64,000 nucleotides of DNA from Larkinella knui (GCF_003858645.1 NZ_RQJP01000001.1:1955487-2019486); one strand, 5' to 3'. Positions 26,431-36,177 are shown, counted from the first letter of the stretch. Notes: generated by a model from the sequence alone, not told the origin. A program made the numbers and translations.

Positions 26431-26470
26431 TAAACCCCGGTTTCCTGACGGAAGCCGGGGTTTATAGTAT
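26431..26470. terminator. Bidirectional terminator between convergent dps and hydrolase genes
   Basis: Stem TAAACCCCGG with CCGGGGTTTA (26431-26464), extended by TTCC/GGAA around a TGAC loop. It lies between two convergent stop codons and has A/T-rich flanks on both sides. Confidence 0.8.
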
Positions 26471-26490
26471 CTTTTTAGCGAAAACGGGTG

Positions 26491-28356
26491 TTACTCCACC
26501 ACCCGTACTTTCAAAAAGCTCCCGCCATACACGCGGTGCGTGGCTTTCTGGTAGTCGGCTTCGCTGGCGTTGTGAATGTTGGGTACAAATTTCTGCGGAT
26601 TACGATCATAGAGCGGAAACATCGTACTCTGGACCTGAACCATGATGCGGTGGCCTTTTTTAAACGTATGCAGGACATCGATCAATTCGTAGTTGACGCT
26701 GGTTACCTCACCCGGCCTGAACGGTTTCGGCCGGGTTTTATCTTCCCGAAATTTCCCCCGAAACGCATCGTGACGGATCAGTTGCTGAAAACTGCTCATT
26801 TTCTCGTTTTTAGCCGTATTCGGATTGTCTTTCGCATCCCCCGGATAAACATCGATGAGTTTAACGATCCAGTCGGCATCGGTGCCGGTCGTGGAGACTT
26901 TCAGGTTGGCCAGAATGTTCCCGGCCAGCGTCACATCGCTGGCGAGAACGTCGGTTTCAAACACCAGCACATCGGGCCGACGGGCCGCAAACCGCTGATC
27001 TTCCACCATATAATCCCGGTTCATGTCGATTGAAATGGTTTCGGTAAACGGTACCGGTTTCGCCGGATCGGAAACAAATTCGGCAAAACCGGTATTTTTG
27101 GCCGGAGCCTCAAAGGTTAATTTTCCGCCCGGCACCAGGTACAGATTTTTTTCGGCGGCCGATTTGGGCGGCCAGGCGTCGAAACTCCGCCAGGTGTTGC
27201 TTCCGGTTTCGAAGACCTGCGCTTCGGGAAATTTGGCATCGCCTTCGCCTTTCAGGAAATAGGCGAAGAATTTCCGCTCAATCTTTTCCTGAAAATACGG
27301 TCCGGTTTTCTCGCCAAAATTCACACTTCCCAACTGGTCGCCGGTATCATTCCAGCCACCGTGGGTCCACGGACCGGCCACCAGGATGTTATAAATGCCC
27401 GGATTTTGTTTTTCAATAGCCGCGTAGGTTTTGAAAATACCGTGCAAATCTTCGGCGTCGTACCAGCCGCCAACAATCATCACCGCATGTTTGATGCCTT
27501 TCAAATGCGGCAAAATATTCCGCGATTGCCAGAATTCGTCGTAATTGGGATGCGCCAGATTTCCATTCCAATACGGATCCTTGCCCCCGTACAAGTCCGG
27601 TTTCTGCGAATTTTTGAGGGGCCCCAGGTTCAGGAAGAACTCGTAACCGTCTTCCGTACCGTACTTAAACTCTTTGTTGGAAGGCGTTTTGGTCGGTTTC
27701 CCATCCGTGCGGTTGGTAAAATACGGGTAGAAATTGAAGTTGTGCGGAATCAGAAAAGCCCCGTTGTGGTAGCTGTCGTCACGCCAGAGGTCGGCCATGG
27801 GGGCCTGCGGAGAAGACGCGACCAGGGCCGGATGGCCACTTAACGCCCCTACGGAAGCGTAAAAACCGGGATAGCTGATGCCCCACTGCCCGACTTTGCC
27901 GGTGTTGTTCGGAATATTTTTGATGAGCCAATCCACCGTATCGTACGTATCCGTGCTTTCATCCACATCCGTCTTAGACTTTTTCACGGCAATCTGCGGG
28001 GTCATTTCCTGGAAAACACCCTCACTCATCCAGCGACCCCGAACATCCTGATAGACAATGATATACTTATCTTTCATGACAAATTCGGAGGGTCCAAACC
28101 GGCGCCGGGGGAACTGGTCGGCACCGTACGGCTGGCACGAATACGGGGTCCGCTGCATCAGAATCGGGTATTTTTTTTCCGCCGAAATGTCTTTCGGTAC
28201 ATACACCGCCGTAAACAGCCTGATCCCATCCCGCATCAGAATCTGGTATTCAAACTTGTCGTAATTTTCCTTAATGAAGGGGTTTGCCGCCGGCCCCTGG
28301 GCGAAACAGCCAATCGAAACGAACAGAAACCAACCAATCAGAAACCGTATTTTCAT
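26491..28356 (-). CDS. CocE/NonD family secreted hydrolase (peptidase S15-like)
   Basis: A 621-residue alpha/beta hydrolase with a signal peptide (MKIRFLIGWFLFVSIGCFAQ). The nucleophile elbow is GQWGISYPGFYAS (Ser near 153). The catalytic His is probably in AGPWTHGGWND near 333, and the C-terminal jelly-roll domain (about 370-620) is typical of X-Pro dipeptidyl-peptidase/cocaine esterase relatives. It may act as an acyl or peptide ester hydrolase in the periplasm; the substrate is not deducible. Length is typical. Repeat R10 lies just upstream. Confidence 0.92.
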   Translation of the reverse strand: MKIRFLIGWFLFVSIGCFAQGPAANPFIKENYDKFEYQILMRDGIRLFTAVYVPKDISAEKKYPILMQRTPYSCQPYGADQFPRRRFGPSEFVMKDKYIIVYQDVRGRWMSEGVFQEMTPQIAVKKSKTDVDESTDTYDTVDWLIKNIPNNTGKVGQWGISYPGFYASVGALSGHPALVASSPQAPMADLWRDDSYHNGAFLIPHNFNFYPYFTNRTDGKPTKTPSNKEFKYGTEDGYEFFLNLGPLKNSQKPDLYGGKDPYWNGNLAHPNYDEFWQSRNILPHLKGIKHAVMIVGGWYDAEDLHGIFKTYAAIEKQNPGIYNILVAGPWTHGGWNDTGDQLGSVNFGEKTGPYFQEKIERKFFAYFLKGEGDAKFPEAQVFETGSNTWRSFDAWPPKSAAEKNLYLVPGGKLTFEAPAKNTGFAEFVSDPAKPVPFTETISIDMNRDYMVEDQRFAARRPDVLVFETDVLASDVTLAGNILANLKVSTTGTDADWIVKLIDVYPGDAKDNPNTAKNEKMSSFQQLIRHDAFRGKFREDKTRPKPFRPGEVTSVNYELIDVLHTFKKGHRIMVQVQSTMFPLYDRNPQKFVPNIHNASEADYQKATHRVYGGSFLKVRVVE

Positions 28357-28359
28357 AAT

Positions 28360-28455
28360 GTACCCACGGACTCTAGTCCGTAATTTCTGGTAATAACTTG
28401 TTTAACACCTTTCAAAATTTTAAACACGGACTAAACGGGGCGGTCCGTGGGTACG
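28360..28455. repeat. Intergenic hairpin R10, GTCCGTGGGTAC type
   Basis: Outer arms GTACCCACGGAC (28360-28371) and GTCCGTGGGTAC (28443-28454) are perfect complements. Inner copies of the word CACGGACT and its complement form a nested partial palindrome (GGACTCTAGTCC). It separates the hydrolase start from the permease stop on the minus strand. Confidence 0.75.
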
Positions 28456-28457
28456 GA

Positions 28458-30878
28458 CTATTCATTTTGCAGCGATTTTGTCGGATTAGCCAAAGCCGCT
28501 TTGACCGTCAGATAGCTGATGGTTGCCAGTGCAATGAACACCAGCACCAGCAATGGAACCAGCCAGTGAACCGGGTTTAAATTAATCCGGAAGGCGTAAA
28601 CCGACAGCCATTGGCGCATCAAATACCAGGAAACCGGCACCGCCAGTGATCCCGCCAGCAAAAGCAACCGTACGGAATCCCAGGCCAGCAACCTCAGAAC
28701 GCTCGCGACCGACGCGCCCAATACCTTCCGAACGCCGATTTCTTTCGTGCGCCGGGCGGTGCTGTATGACGTCATTCCAAACAAACCCATACAGGCGATC
28801 AAAATGGCCAGCGACGAAAAGAGGAGAAACGTACGGCCAAATTGCCGGTCCTGCCGGTATTGCCGGTTGAAAAAATCGTCCAGAAAAAAGTAATCCATCG
28901 ACGATTCAGGGAAGAATTTACCCCAGACGGCCTGCACTTTATCGACTAAGCCGTCGACCTGATCCGTGCTGATTTTCAATGAATAATAATCCGTCGGAAG
29001 CCAGCGGTATCTCGGGTCCATGAACAGAATCAGGGGTGTAAACTGCTTTTGCAGGGATTGCTGGTGGTAATCCCTGACAACGCCGATGATTTCGTTCGGA
29101 CGGTCATGCGTCGTTTCCAGCAGGATTTTTTCTCCTATGGCCTGCTCGCTCGACTGAAACCCAAATTGCTTCACGGCCGATTCGTTCAGAACCAAGCCCA
29201 GCGAATCGGCCGGACGATTGCGGTCGAATGAACGACCGGCGACCAGTTTCAAATCATAGGTTTTCATAAAATCGAAATCCACCATCAGCATTTCGTACAG
29301 CTTGTCGTCCTGCGGACTATCATGCAACCGGCGGTTAGCCAGATTTTGCCCCACTTCCTTGCCCGGAATTGCACCCGAACCGGTTACTTCACTAATTCCG
29401 GGAATGGCTTTCAGCTCATTTTTCAGCGTCTGGGTTTTCTGGTCGTAGTTTTCGGTTTTCACCGGCGCTCGTAACACCAGAATCTGATCGACCCGAACGC
29501 CCAGGTCCTGATTCATCATGTACGACAATTGACGCCAGGCAACGAACGTCCCCACCATCAACACCATCGACGTTACAAACTGAAAAACCACCAGCCCTTT
29601 GCGCAAAAGGGCCCCGCTCCCCGTAAACCGGTATTGCCCTTTTAACGCCAAAGCCGGTTTTACCTTCGACAGGACGAGCGCCGGGTAGAGACCCGAAATG
29701 CCGGTCCCGACTAGAAAGACAAGGGCAAATAGTCCGTACTGACCGGGGCTGTACCAGTCAAAGGAGTAAGTTTGGATATCCAGAAAACCGGGTAAAACCC
29801 AACCCGAACTAATCACCAGAATGATTGCCAGCACCAACGCCAGGCCGTTTAGAAGCAGTGATTCGAACAAAAACTGGAAAATCAGCAGGGATTTATGGGA
29901 GCCAACGGCTTTCCGGATACCGATTTCCCTGGCGCGGTCCATGGCCCGTGCCGTCGAGAGGTTGATGTAATTGACCCAGCCGATGATCAGAATGACGAAG
30001 GCGATGGCGGACAGAAACAGAACCGCCTGCCGGTTTCCTTTCACTTCGATCTCATTCTGTTTAGCCGGATTCAAATGCAGGTCGTAGAGCGGAACCAGAT
30101 CGATGCTCCAGACACTTTCACGCATCGTTTCTTCGGTTTTATATTTGTCTGATAACGCAGGGAATTTCGCAATCAGCTTTTGCGGATCGGCGTGCGGACG
30201 AAGCCGCACGAAGGAGTAGCTTTCGTGCTGATACCAGAAATCCCAGGTAATTCGTCGGGCCGTTGTCCACGACAGCAGCATCGTGAACTGCATGGTGGAA
30301 TTTTGGGGCAAATCGGCGAACACGCCCGTTACCTGACAATGGAACGTGCTGGCTATCGTACTGACATCGAGGTATTTGCCCAGGGGATCGGCATTTCCAA
30401 AATACCGCTTGGCGGCCGATTCCGAAATAACAACGGTATTAGGGGCCGTCAGAAATGAATTTCGGTCACCTTTCAGAACCGGATAGTTGAAAAAGGTAAA
30501 AAAGTTGGAATCGGCGAAGCAAACGTGGTCTTCCCGAAATTTGGTGGCTTCATACCGAACCATTCGGGTTGATCCCCGCCAGGCAATGCGGGTGTAGGCT
30601 TCCACCTCCGGAAAGGCCTGTTTCATGGCTGGTGCATAGCCGTTGGTGCTGGTGGCCCAATGATCGGTTTTGACGCCGTTCTTGAAAAACAGGCTTTCGA
30701 CGCGGTAGATCCGGTCGCCACCGGGGTGAATCCGGTCGTAGCTCTGTTCAAAACGGACGTAGCCGGAAATCAGGAGAAAAGCCGCCATTCCAAAAGCCAA
30801 GCCAATGACGACGATGCCGGTATAGACTTTGTTTCGGAGGATGGTTCGAAAAACAACGGTACAATAATGTCGCAGCAT
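28458..30878 (-). CDS. Large ABC transporter permease with two FtsX domains
   Basis: An 806-residue MacB-like permease of the kind amplified in Cytophagales. One N-terminal transmembrane helix (about 20-42), a MacB_PCD domain, a first FtsX block with ARAMDRAREIGIRKAVGSHK near 310-329, a second periplasmic domain, and a C-terminal FtsX block with YSTARRTKEIGVRKVLGASV near 706-725. The ATPase partner is not nearby; in this phylum such permeases are often orphans serving shared ATPases. The substrate is unknown. Confidence 0.92.
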   Translation of the reverse strand: MLRHYCTVVFRTILRNKVYTGIVVIGLAFGMAAFLLISGYVRFEQSYDRIHPGGDRIYRVESLFFKNGVKTDHWATSTNGYAPAMKQAFPEVEAYTRIAWRGSTRMVRYEATKFREDHVCFADSNFFTFFNYPVLKGDRNSFLTAPNTVVISESAAKRYFGNADPLGKYLDVSTIASTFHCQVTGVFADLPQNSTMQFTMLLSWTTARRITWDFWYQHESYSFVRLRPHADPQKLIAKFPALSDKYKTEETMRESVWSIDLVPLYDLHLNPAKQNEIEVKGNRQAVLFLSAIAFVILIIGWVNYINLSTARAMDRAREIGIRKAVGSHKSLLIFQFLFESLLLNGLALVLAIILVISSGWVLPGFLDIQTYSFDWYSPGQYGLFALVFLVGTGISGLYPALVLSKVKPALALKGQYRFTGSGALLRKGLVVFQFVTSMVLMVGTFVAWRQLSYMMNQDLGVRVDQILVLRAPVKTENYDQKTQTLKNELKAIPGISEVTGSGAIPGKEVGQNLANRRLHDSPQDDKLYEMLMVDFDFMKTYDLKLVAGRSFDRNRPADSLGLVLNESAVKQFGFQSSEQAIGEKILLETTHDRPNEIIGVVRDYHQQSLQKQFTPLILFMDPRYRWLPTDYYSLKISTDQVDGLVDKVQAVWGKFFPESSMDYFFLDDFFNRQYRQDRQFGRTFLLFSSLAILIACMGLFGMTSYSTARRTKEIGVRKVLGASVASVLRLLAWDSVRLLLLAGSLAVPVSWYLMRQWLSVYAFRINLNPVHWLVPLLVLVFIALATISYLTVKAALANPTKSLQNE

Positions 30879-30946
30879 TGGCAGAACGGGGAAATTCGCG
30901 AAAACCGAAATGGGGATCGATTCCCAAAGTACGAATAATTAAAAAT

Positions 30947-30999
30947 AGTCGGGGTTTCTGTTGCTAAAAAGAAGCCTTTTCGCAACAGAAACCCCGACT
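30947..30999 (-). terminator. Terminator hairpin for the minus-strand cluster
   Basis: A perfect 18-base-pair stem (30947-30964 with 30982-30999, AGTCGGGGTTTCTGTTGC type) and a 17-base loop. On the minus strand it is followed by TATTTTTAATT, fitting an intrinsic terminator after the gene ending at 31095. Confidence 0.8.
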
Positions 31000-31094
31000 G
31001 ACGGTTCCCGACTTATCGTTTGCTGTATTTTCCCGGCCTGTGGCGCGGCCCGATACCGCCTTCCGGCAGTCTATGCCTGGGACAGAAACGAGAG

Positions 31095-32573
31095 CTACTT
31101 TCCAGTTGCAACCCGGATGACGACCACTTTTTCGTTGCCATCGGCCGGCACCGGTAACCGTCCGTTGATTACGGTTTCGGTCTTCAGTTTTCGGCCCGTT
31201 GCCACATCGGTCCACGCAGCCTGATACGTACCTTTGTGCAAATTCAATCGGACGTCATGCGGTTTTACGGCCATGGGTTCGTAGTAAATAACCCATTCCG
31301 ACTTTCCGTTACTCAGGGCCTGAGCCATTGCGCCGGGAGCCGATGCCACCACCTGATGATCCGGTTTGTAGTCGACGAAATTGAGTTTCCCGAAGAAATC
31401 CTTCATGATTCTGAACTGCGCCCGCAAAGCCGGGCTGCCTCCGCCGGGCGCTTTATATGACGTATCCTGACCGGTTTCGGCACCAACGGAATACGAATAA
31501 TCGAGTTGATTGAACAAACCGCCCCCCGCCATCAAAAACCGCCAGGCCTGTCGGCGGTAAGTCGCATCGTCACGACCGGCAAAACCGGTTTCATTAAAAC
31601 CAATCACCCGGTTGAGCTGGTAATTTTCAGTGACGGCTTCGGGCAGGGCGTAATGAAAATTAAAAATTGAAATAGTAGGGTCCGCATCGGCAATGGGATA
31701 ATGGAAATTGCTGATATTCTGGGAGATCAAATGCTGCACGGGCAACTTGCTTTCTTCGTCCCTAATCCAGCGGGCCACTTGCCGATGCCAGTCATTGGAG
31801 CGTTGCGAAACCACCTGCAAAGTCGAACGCCAGTCTTTTTCGGGACCATACTCGTTGTGTTTCAGGATGATCTCCGTTTGGTCGGCCCAGGGTTCATTCT
31901 GAATCTCGAAATAACAGTTACCAAACCCATTCAATTCCCGGACAATTTTTCGCACATACCGTTCCTGATAGACCAGCAAATTTCCATTCTGCAAGGTATT
32001 GACCCGTTGTGAAGGCAGGCTATCGGTTTTATTGACGTTATTTTTCGGATTCAGCGCACTGTATTTCCATCCGTCGCTGTAATGCGCTGAAAACAGATTG
32101 ACTTCCACAATAATGCCGTGCTGCCGGGCCTGGGTCATAAAATCCTTCAGCCGATCGAAGTAGGCGTCGTCCCACTGATTGAGATCGAACTTGTTGCCGC
32201 CCAACGCATAACCGGCCTCCTGACTCCGGCGCCACGGCAGCAGCAACCGACCTTCTGCCGGAGCCAGGGTATTTTTCTGGATGCCAAAATCTCCCAGTTT
32301 TTCAATGTAAGCACCGGTAAAAAGCCGGGTGGTATTCATGCCGTCGGTGGCTGTGGCCTGTAAATACCGGACATAGTTGAAGTCCAGATTAACGACCGCG
32401 CCGTAGTGTTCTCCCGAACCAACGATCAGTATAGGCTTGTTCTGATACTGAAAATAATGCGGATTTTGCGGATGCAAGCGGAATGTTGCCTCCGGTTGCG
32501 CCAGGAGCGCCGAACCGGAAAAGGCCAGGGAAGCCACCAGCAAGACCCGAAAACAGCTAGTCCGTTTCGACAT
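31095..32573 (-). CDS. Secreted glycoside hydrolase-like TIM-barrel protein
   Basis: A 492-residue exported protein (signal peptide about 1-25, ending ALLAQ). The architecture is a GH5/GH-A clan-like barrel: GMNTTRLFTGAY near 77-88, FMTQARQHGIIVEVNLF near 142-158, and the acid/base motif YFEIQNEPWAD near 220-230. A second Glu occurs at RVIGFNETGFAGR near 322-334, the spacing expected for a GH-A nucleophile. The C-terminus is a small beta domain. I infer polysaccharide cleavage; the GH family is not certain. Its start overlaps the MFS gene stop by 17 bases, so it is the last gene of the cluster. Confidence 0.78.
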   Translation of the reverse strand: MSKRTSCFRVLLVASLAFSGSALLAQPEATFRLHPQNPHYFQYQNKPILIVGSGEHYGAVVNLDFNYVRYLQATATDGMNTTRLFTGAYIEKLGDFGIQKNTLAPAEGRLLLPWRRSQEAGYALGGNKFDLNQWDDAYFDRLKDFMTQARQHGIIVEVNLFSAHYSDGWKYSALNPKNNVNKTDSLPSQRVNTLQNGNLLVYQERYVRKIVRELNGFGNCYFEIQNEPWADQTEIILKHNEYGPEKDWRSTLQVVSQRSNDWHRQVARWIRDEESKLPVQHLISQNISNFHYPIADADPTISIFNFHYALPEAVTENYQLNRVIGFNETGFAGRDDATYRRQAWRFLMAGGGLFNQLDYSYSVGAETGQDTSYKAPGGGSPALRAQFRIMKDFFGKLNFVDYKPDHQVVASAPGAMAQALSNGKSEWVIYYEPMAVKPHDVRLNLHKGTYQAAWTDVATGRKLKTETVINGRLPVPADGNEKVVVIRVATGK

Positions 32574-33801
32574 AATTTAAATCCTTCCGGAACGTTTCTT
32601 CCATAAAATACAGGGCGATAAACGCCAGCGCTGCGGTTAATAAACCAACGCCAAGCGCACTATTGAGCGTGCCAACCTGACCTTTCCCGTAAACAAACAG
32701 CGAGGTTAACGGAATAACCGCCCCACGAACGAAGTTGGGCACCGTGGTTGCGACGGTTGCCCGCAAGTTGGTACCGAAAAGTTCGGCGGCAATCGTCACG
32801 AACAACGCCCAGTAGCCGTTGGCAATGCCAAGGAATATACAAACCAGGTAAAACATGGAGAGGCTTTTTAAAGGAGCCAGCAGGTAAATCAGCACGAAAA
32901 GCAGCGAGAGTGCGATGAAACTCCCCATCACTTTTTTGCGGCTTTTGAAATACTGACTCAGCAATCCGCTGGCAATGTCGCCAAAAACCTGGCCGGTAAA
33001 CGTGAGCATAACGGCTTTTCCGGCCACCACCGGCTCGGTTAATCCCATGGCCTGGCCGAATTCCGGCGAAAACGTAACCAGAATTCCGACGACAAACCAG
33101 ATGGGCAATCCAACCAGAATGCACTGTAAATACTTTAGAAACCGCTTCCGGTCGTTAAACAACATCATCAGATCACCCCGCTTGACCTGGCGTTCTTTTA
33201 CCACTTCAAAAATCTTGGATTCGAACACGTTCATCCGCAGCACCAGCAGCATCAAACCGAGTCCTCCGCCGACAAAATAAGAGATTCGCCATTCAAAAAG
33301 ATCGGCCACGAAGTACGCCATAATAGCGCCCAGAACGCCCATCGTGGCCACAATGGTGGTTCCGTAGCCCCGAATCTGCTTTGGCAGCACTTCCGTAACG
33401 AGCGTAACGCCCGCGCCCAGTTCGCCCGCCAGACCCAAACCCGCCACAAACCGCAAAGCGGCATATTGCGGCAAACTGGTGACGAAACCGTTGCCAATGT
33501 TGGCCAGTGAATAGATCAGGATGGACCCGAAAAGGACGGAAAGCCGCCCCCGTTTGTCGCCCAGAACGCCCCAGAAAATACCGCCGATCAGCATCCCGGC
33601 CATTTGCCAGTTCAACAGCATAATCCCATCGGGCAAGAGTTGGTCGGCTCCGACACCGAGTGCTTTCAGGCTTGGAACCCGCACTACACTGAACAGAAAT
33701 AAGTCGTACATATCCACCAAATAGCCTAATGCGGCTACCAGCACCGGAAGTTGAAGCAATTGTTTACGAAGGCTTTCCTGGGATTTGGGTTGCTCAATCA
33801 T
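32557..33801 (-). CDS. MFS transporter
   Basis: A 414-residue major facilitator with 12 predicted helices. The loop 2-3 signature GVLGDKRGRLSVLFG (near 78-92) and the substrate-specific helix 4 region FVAGLGLAGELGAGVTLVTEVLP are those of the sugar/metabolite:H+ symporter group. It lies between the two Gfo/Idh/MocA genes' cluster and the glycosidase-like gene, suggesting uptake of the saccharide or uronate handled by the neighbouring enzymes. Repeat R3 lies upstream, between it and the Tat-exported oxidoreductase. Confidence 0.9.
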   Translation of the reverse strand: MIEQPKSQESLRKQLLQLPVLVAALGYLVDMYDLFLFSVVRVPSLKALGVGADQLLPDGIMLLNWQMAGMLIGGIFWGVLGDKRGRLSVLFGSILIYSLANIGNGFVTSLPQYAALRFVAGLGLAGELGAGVTLVTEVLPKQIRGYGTTIVATMGVLGAIMAYFVADLFEWRISYFVGGGLGLMLLVLRMNVFESKIFEVVKERQVKRGDLMMLFNDRKRFLKYLQCILVGLPIWFVVGILVTFSPEFGQAMGLTEPVVAGKAVMLTFTGQVFGDIASGLLSQYFKSRKKVMGSFIALSLLFVLIYLLAPLKSLSMFYLVCIFLGIANGYWALFVTIAAELFGTNLRATVATTVPNFVRGAVIPLTSLFVYGKGQVGTLNSALGVGLLTAALAFIALYFMEETFRKDLNYVETD

Positions 33802-33816
33802 TTTTTCGTTAACGGG

Positions 33817-33960
33817 TTTATGGGTTACAGTTTATGGTTTACGGTATTCGGTTTACGGTTTACAGTTTACGGTGGCTGACGCGCGCTTAGGAATGCGTCA
33901 GCCACCGTAAACCGAATACCGTAAACTGTAAACCATAAACCGAATACCGTAAACCGAAAT
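33817..33960. repeat. Heptad-armed intergenic hairpin R3 with TGGCTGACGC core
   Basis: Eight left heptamers at 33817-33872 (TTTACGG, TTTATGG, TTTACAG, TATTCGG, GTTACAG variants), then TGGCTGACGC at 33873-33882, a 12-base loop, GCGTCAGCCA at 33895-33904 and eight right heptamers at 33905-33960 (CCGTAAA, CCGAATA, CTGTAAA, CCATAAA, CCGAAAT). The phase is unbroken on both sides. The order of words is not mirrored exactly between arms. It abuts the stop codon of the gene ending at 33960. Confidence 0.9.
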
Positions 33961-35264
33961 TAGACTTGCTTCGGCAGCGCGTACGGTGCGCGGTATTGAC
34001 GGCTTAAGTGTGCGTTAGCTTCCGAATCGCTGATGAATTCTTCTTTTTTCGGGTCAAATTTCAACGTGCGTCCCAGACGGTAGGCAATGTTACCGAGGTG
34101 GGCCAGCCCCGCCGATAAGTGGGCGGTTTCAACCGGGCCGTTCAGCTTCGATTTGTCGCGCGCCCGAACCGCTTCGATGAAATTCAGGTAGTGATCGCCC
34201 CCCGCGTGGCCCGCCGGACCCGGCGTGCGTTCTTTTCCCAGAAAGGTTTTGTAATCGTTGTAGCCATTAATGACCATGTAGCCCTTGTCACCGTAAAAGA
34301 GGTTACCCACTTCGACGCCGTCTTCCCGGTTGGTCATCCACGGACGTACTTCAAACTGAATCACCTTGCCTTCTTTCGGATAATTGTAGGTCGACGTGAG
34401 CAGTTCCGGCGTTTCCTTGCAGTCTTTCCAGAGGTATTTTCCCCCGGCAGACGTTATCTCTTCCGGCAAGCCGACATCCAGCCCCCACATGGCCAAATCC
34501 GTTTCGTGGATGCCCTGGTTGCCAATGTCGCCGTTGCCATAATCCCAGAACCAGTGCCAGTTGTAGTGAACGTAGTTCTGACTGAATTCGCGGGCTTTGG
34601 CCGGCCCCTGCCACAAATCCCAGTTGAGTCCGGCCGGAACGGGGCCGTTGCCTTTATTGCCAATGTCAGGACGCCATTTGTAAACCAGTCCCCGTGCCAT
34701 GTATACGTTTCCGATCAAACCGTCGCGCAGATGCTTGATGGCTTCCTGAATGGCGGTTGAACTGCGCAATTGCACACCGTGCTGCACAATCCGGTTGTAT
34801 TTAGCGGCTGCTTCCACCATTTTCTTCCCTTCACGCAGGTTGTGCGAACCCGGTTTTTCGACATACACATCTTTTCCGGCCTGACACGCCCAGATGGCCG
34901 CGAGCGCATGCCAGTGGTTAGGCGTGGCAATGCTGACAGCGTCGATGTTTTTATCCTCGTACACCTTCCGCAAATCCTGCTCGGTTTTCACTTTTCGCGA
35001 GTAGGTTTTCTCAAAATCAGCCGCACGCTGGGCGGAAACGACATTGTCTACGTCGCAGAGCGTGACAACTTCCACGTTCGGCAATTTGGAAAAGTTAGCG
35101 ATGTGGTCTTTCCCACGCCCGTTCACGCCGATGACGGCCACACGGATTCGGTCGTTGGCCCCAAAGGCATGGGCCGGAATGAAGGTGGGTAAACCCATCA
35201 CGGCGAGTGAGCCGGTGGCTGCGGTTTTGAGGAAAGTCCTCCGGGAATCGGATTGGTTTTTCAT
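33960..35264 (-). CDS. Gfo/Idh/MocA oxidoreductase with Tat signal
   Basis: A 434-residue NAD(P)-dependent sugar oxidoreductase. The N-terminus is a twin-arginine signal (RRTFLKTAATGSLAVMG near 8-24), so the folded enzyme is exported with its cofactor. The Rossmann motif is RVAVIGVNGRG near 41-51, followed by the family motif VYVEKPGSHNLREGKKMVEAA near 126-146. This is the large group of periplasmic Bacteroidota GFO proteins, some of which oxidise sugars or remove O-linked glycans. It is flanked by repeats R3 and R6. Confidence 0.92.
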   Translation of the reverse strand: MKNQSDSRRTFLKTAATGSLAVMGLPTFIPAHAFGANDRIRVAVIGVNGRGKDHIANFSKLPNVEVVTLCDVDNVVSAQRAADFEKTYSRKVKTEQDLRKVYEDKNIDAVSIATPNHWHALAAIWACQAGKDVYVEKPGSHNLREGKKMVEAAAKYNRIVQHGVQLRSSTAIQEAIKHLRDGLIGNVYMARGLVYKWRPDIGNKGNGPVPAGLNWDLWQGPAKAREFSQNYVHYNWHWFWDYGNGDIGNQGIHETDLAMWGLDVGLPEEITSAGGKYLWKDCKETPELLTSTYNYPKEGKVIQFEVRPWMTNREDGVEVGNLFYGDKGYMVINGYNDYKTFLGKERTPGPAGHAGGDHYLNFIEAVRARDKSKLNGPVETAHLSAGLAHLGNIAYRLGRTLKFDPKKEEFISDSEANAHLSRQYRAPYALPKQV

Positions 35265-35287
35265 GTTTAAGCGGTTTAGGAAAATTA

Positions 35288-35395
35288 GTTATTTCGCGGA
35301 GTTGAGCGGAGGGCAAGAGAGTTGAGCGGAGAAAGAGAGAAAAAACTCTGCTTAACTCTGGTTTTCTCCGGTTAACTCAGCGAAACAACTCCGTT
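35288..35395. repeat. Intergenic hairpin R6, GCGGAGTTGAGCGGAG type
   Basis: The left arm has TTTCGCGGAGTTGAGCGGAG at 35292-35311 and a second GAGTTGAGCGGAG 20 bases later. The right arm (about 35344-35390) contains ACTCTGCTTAACTCTG and GGTTAACTCAGCGAAA. The first 20 bases are identical to R5. It lies between two same-strand genes. Confidence 0.8.
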
Positions 35396-35397
35396 TT

Positions 35398-36168
35398 TCA
35401 AAGTCTTGGCAAGGTCATGCCACCATCCACCATGATCACTTGCCCGGTTGAATACGGAAAGTCACCGCGGGCCAGCGAGGCCACTGCCCGGCCCACATCG
35501 TCGGGAAAACCCCAGCGTTTCTGGACCATCAATCCGTCTTCGATCAGCTTGTCGTATTTGCCGACAACTCCTGCCGTCATATCCGTACGGATGACACCCG
35601 GACGTACTTCATAAACCGGAATATCGTATTCGCCCAAGCGGGCGGCAAACAACTGGGTTGCCATGCTTAAGCCCGCTTTGGCTACGCAATATTCGCCCCG
35701 ATTCACTGACGCAACCGTTGCCGATATCGATGAAACATTTATTATACTGCCCGTAAAACCCTTTCCGTCAGCAATTTGACGAACCATCCAGTTCGCTACG
35801 GCCTGGGTTAGGAAATACGCTCCCTGCAAATTCGTCGACAAAACATACTCGAAGCTTTCCTCCGTGGCTTCCAGAATATCCCGGCGTTCTTTCGGGGCAA
35901 CACCCGCATTATTGACGAGTACGTTCAACCGTCCAAAACGATCCCGGATCTGGTCGAGCATTCGGGTACGGTCGTCCCGCGAGGCAATATCGCCCTGACA
36001 ATACAGGACTTCGGCCCCTAATTCCTGCAAACCGGCCAGGGCCTCTCCTACCGATTCTTCCGGACGAACGCCGTTGATGGCCAGATCGAACCCGGCTTTC
36101 GCCAAGTGCTCCGCAACACCGTATCCAATTCCCCGGCTGCCGCCGGTTACAAAGGCTATTTTTTTCAT
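35398..36168 (-). CDS. SDR family oxidoreductase (3-ketoacyl-ACP reductase-like)
   Basis: A 256-residue classical short-chain dehydrogenase. TGGSRGIGYGVAEH (near 8-21) is the cofactor loop, LVNNAGVAP near 88-96 and the catalytic YCVAKAG (Tyr near 158) are present. FabG-like in sequence, but its place among sugar enzymes (GH88, Gfo/Idh/MocA, isomerase) suggests oxidation or reduction of a sugar or sugar acid. It is bracketed by repeats R6 and R8. Confidence 0.9.
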   Translation of the reverse strand: MKKIAFVTGGSRGIGYGVAEHLAKAGFDLAINGVRPEESVGEALAGLQELGAEVLYCQGDIASRDDRTRMLDQIRDRFGRLNVLVNNAGVAPKERRDILEATEESFEYVLSTNLQGAYFLTQAVANWMVRQIADGKGFTGSIINVSSISATVASVNRGEYCVAKAGLSMATQLFAARLGEYDIPVYEVRPGVIRTDMTAGVVGKYDKLIEDGLMVQKRWGFPDDVGRAVASLARGDFPYSTGQVIMVDGGMTLPRL

Positions 36169-36177
36169 TTTAAAGTG

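Noticed and set aside
33817-33960. Insertion sequence remnant
   Set aside because: No transposase fragment, no terminal inverted repeat of an IS family and no target duplication were seen at any of the repeat loci.
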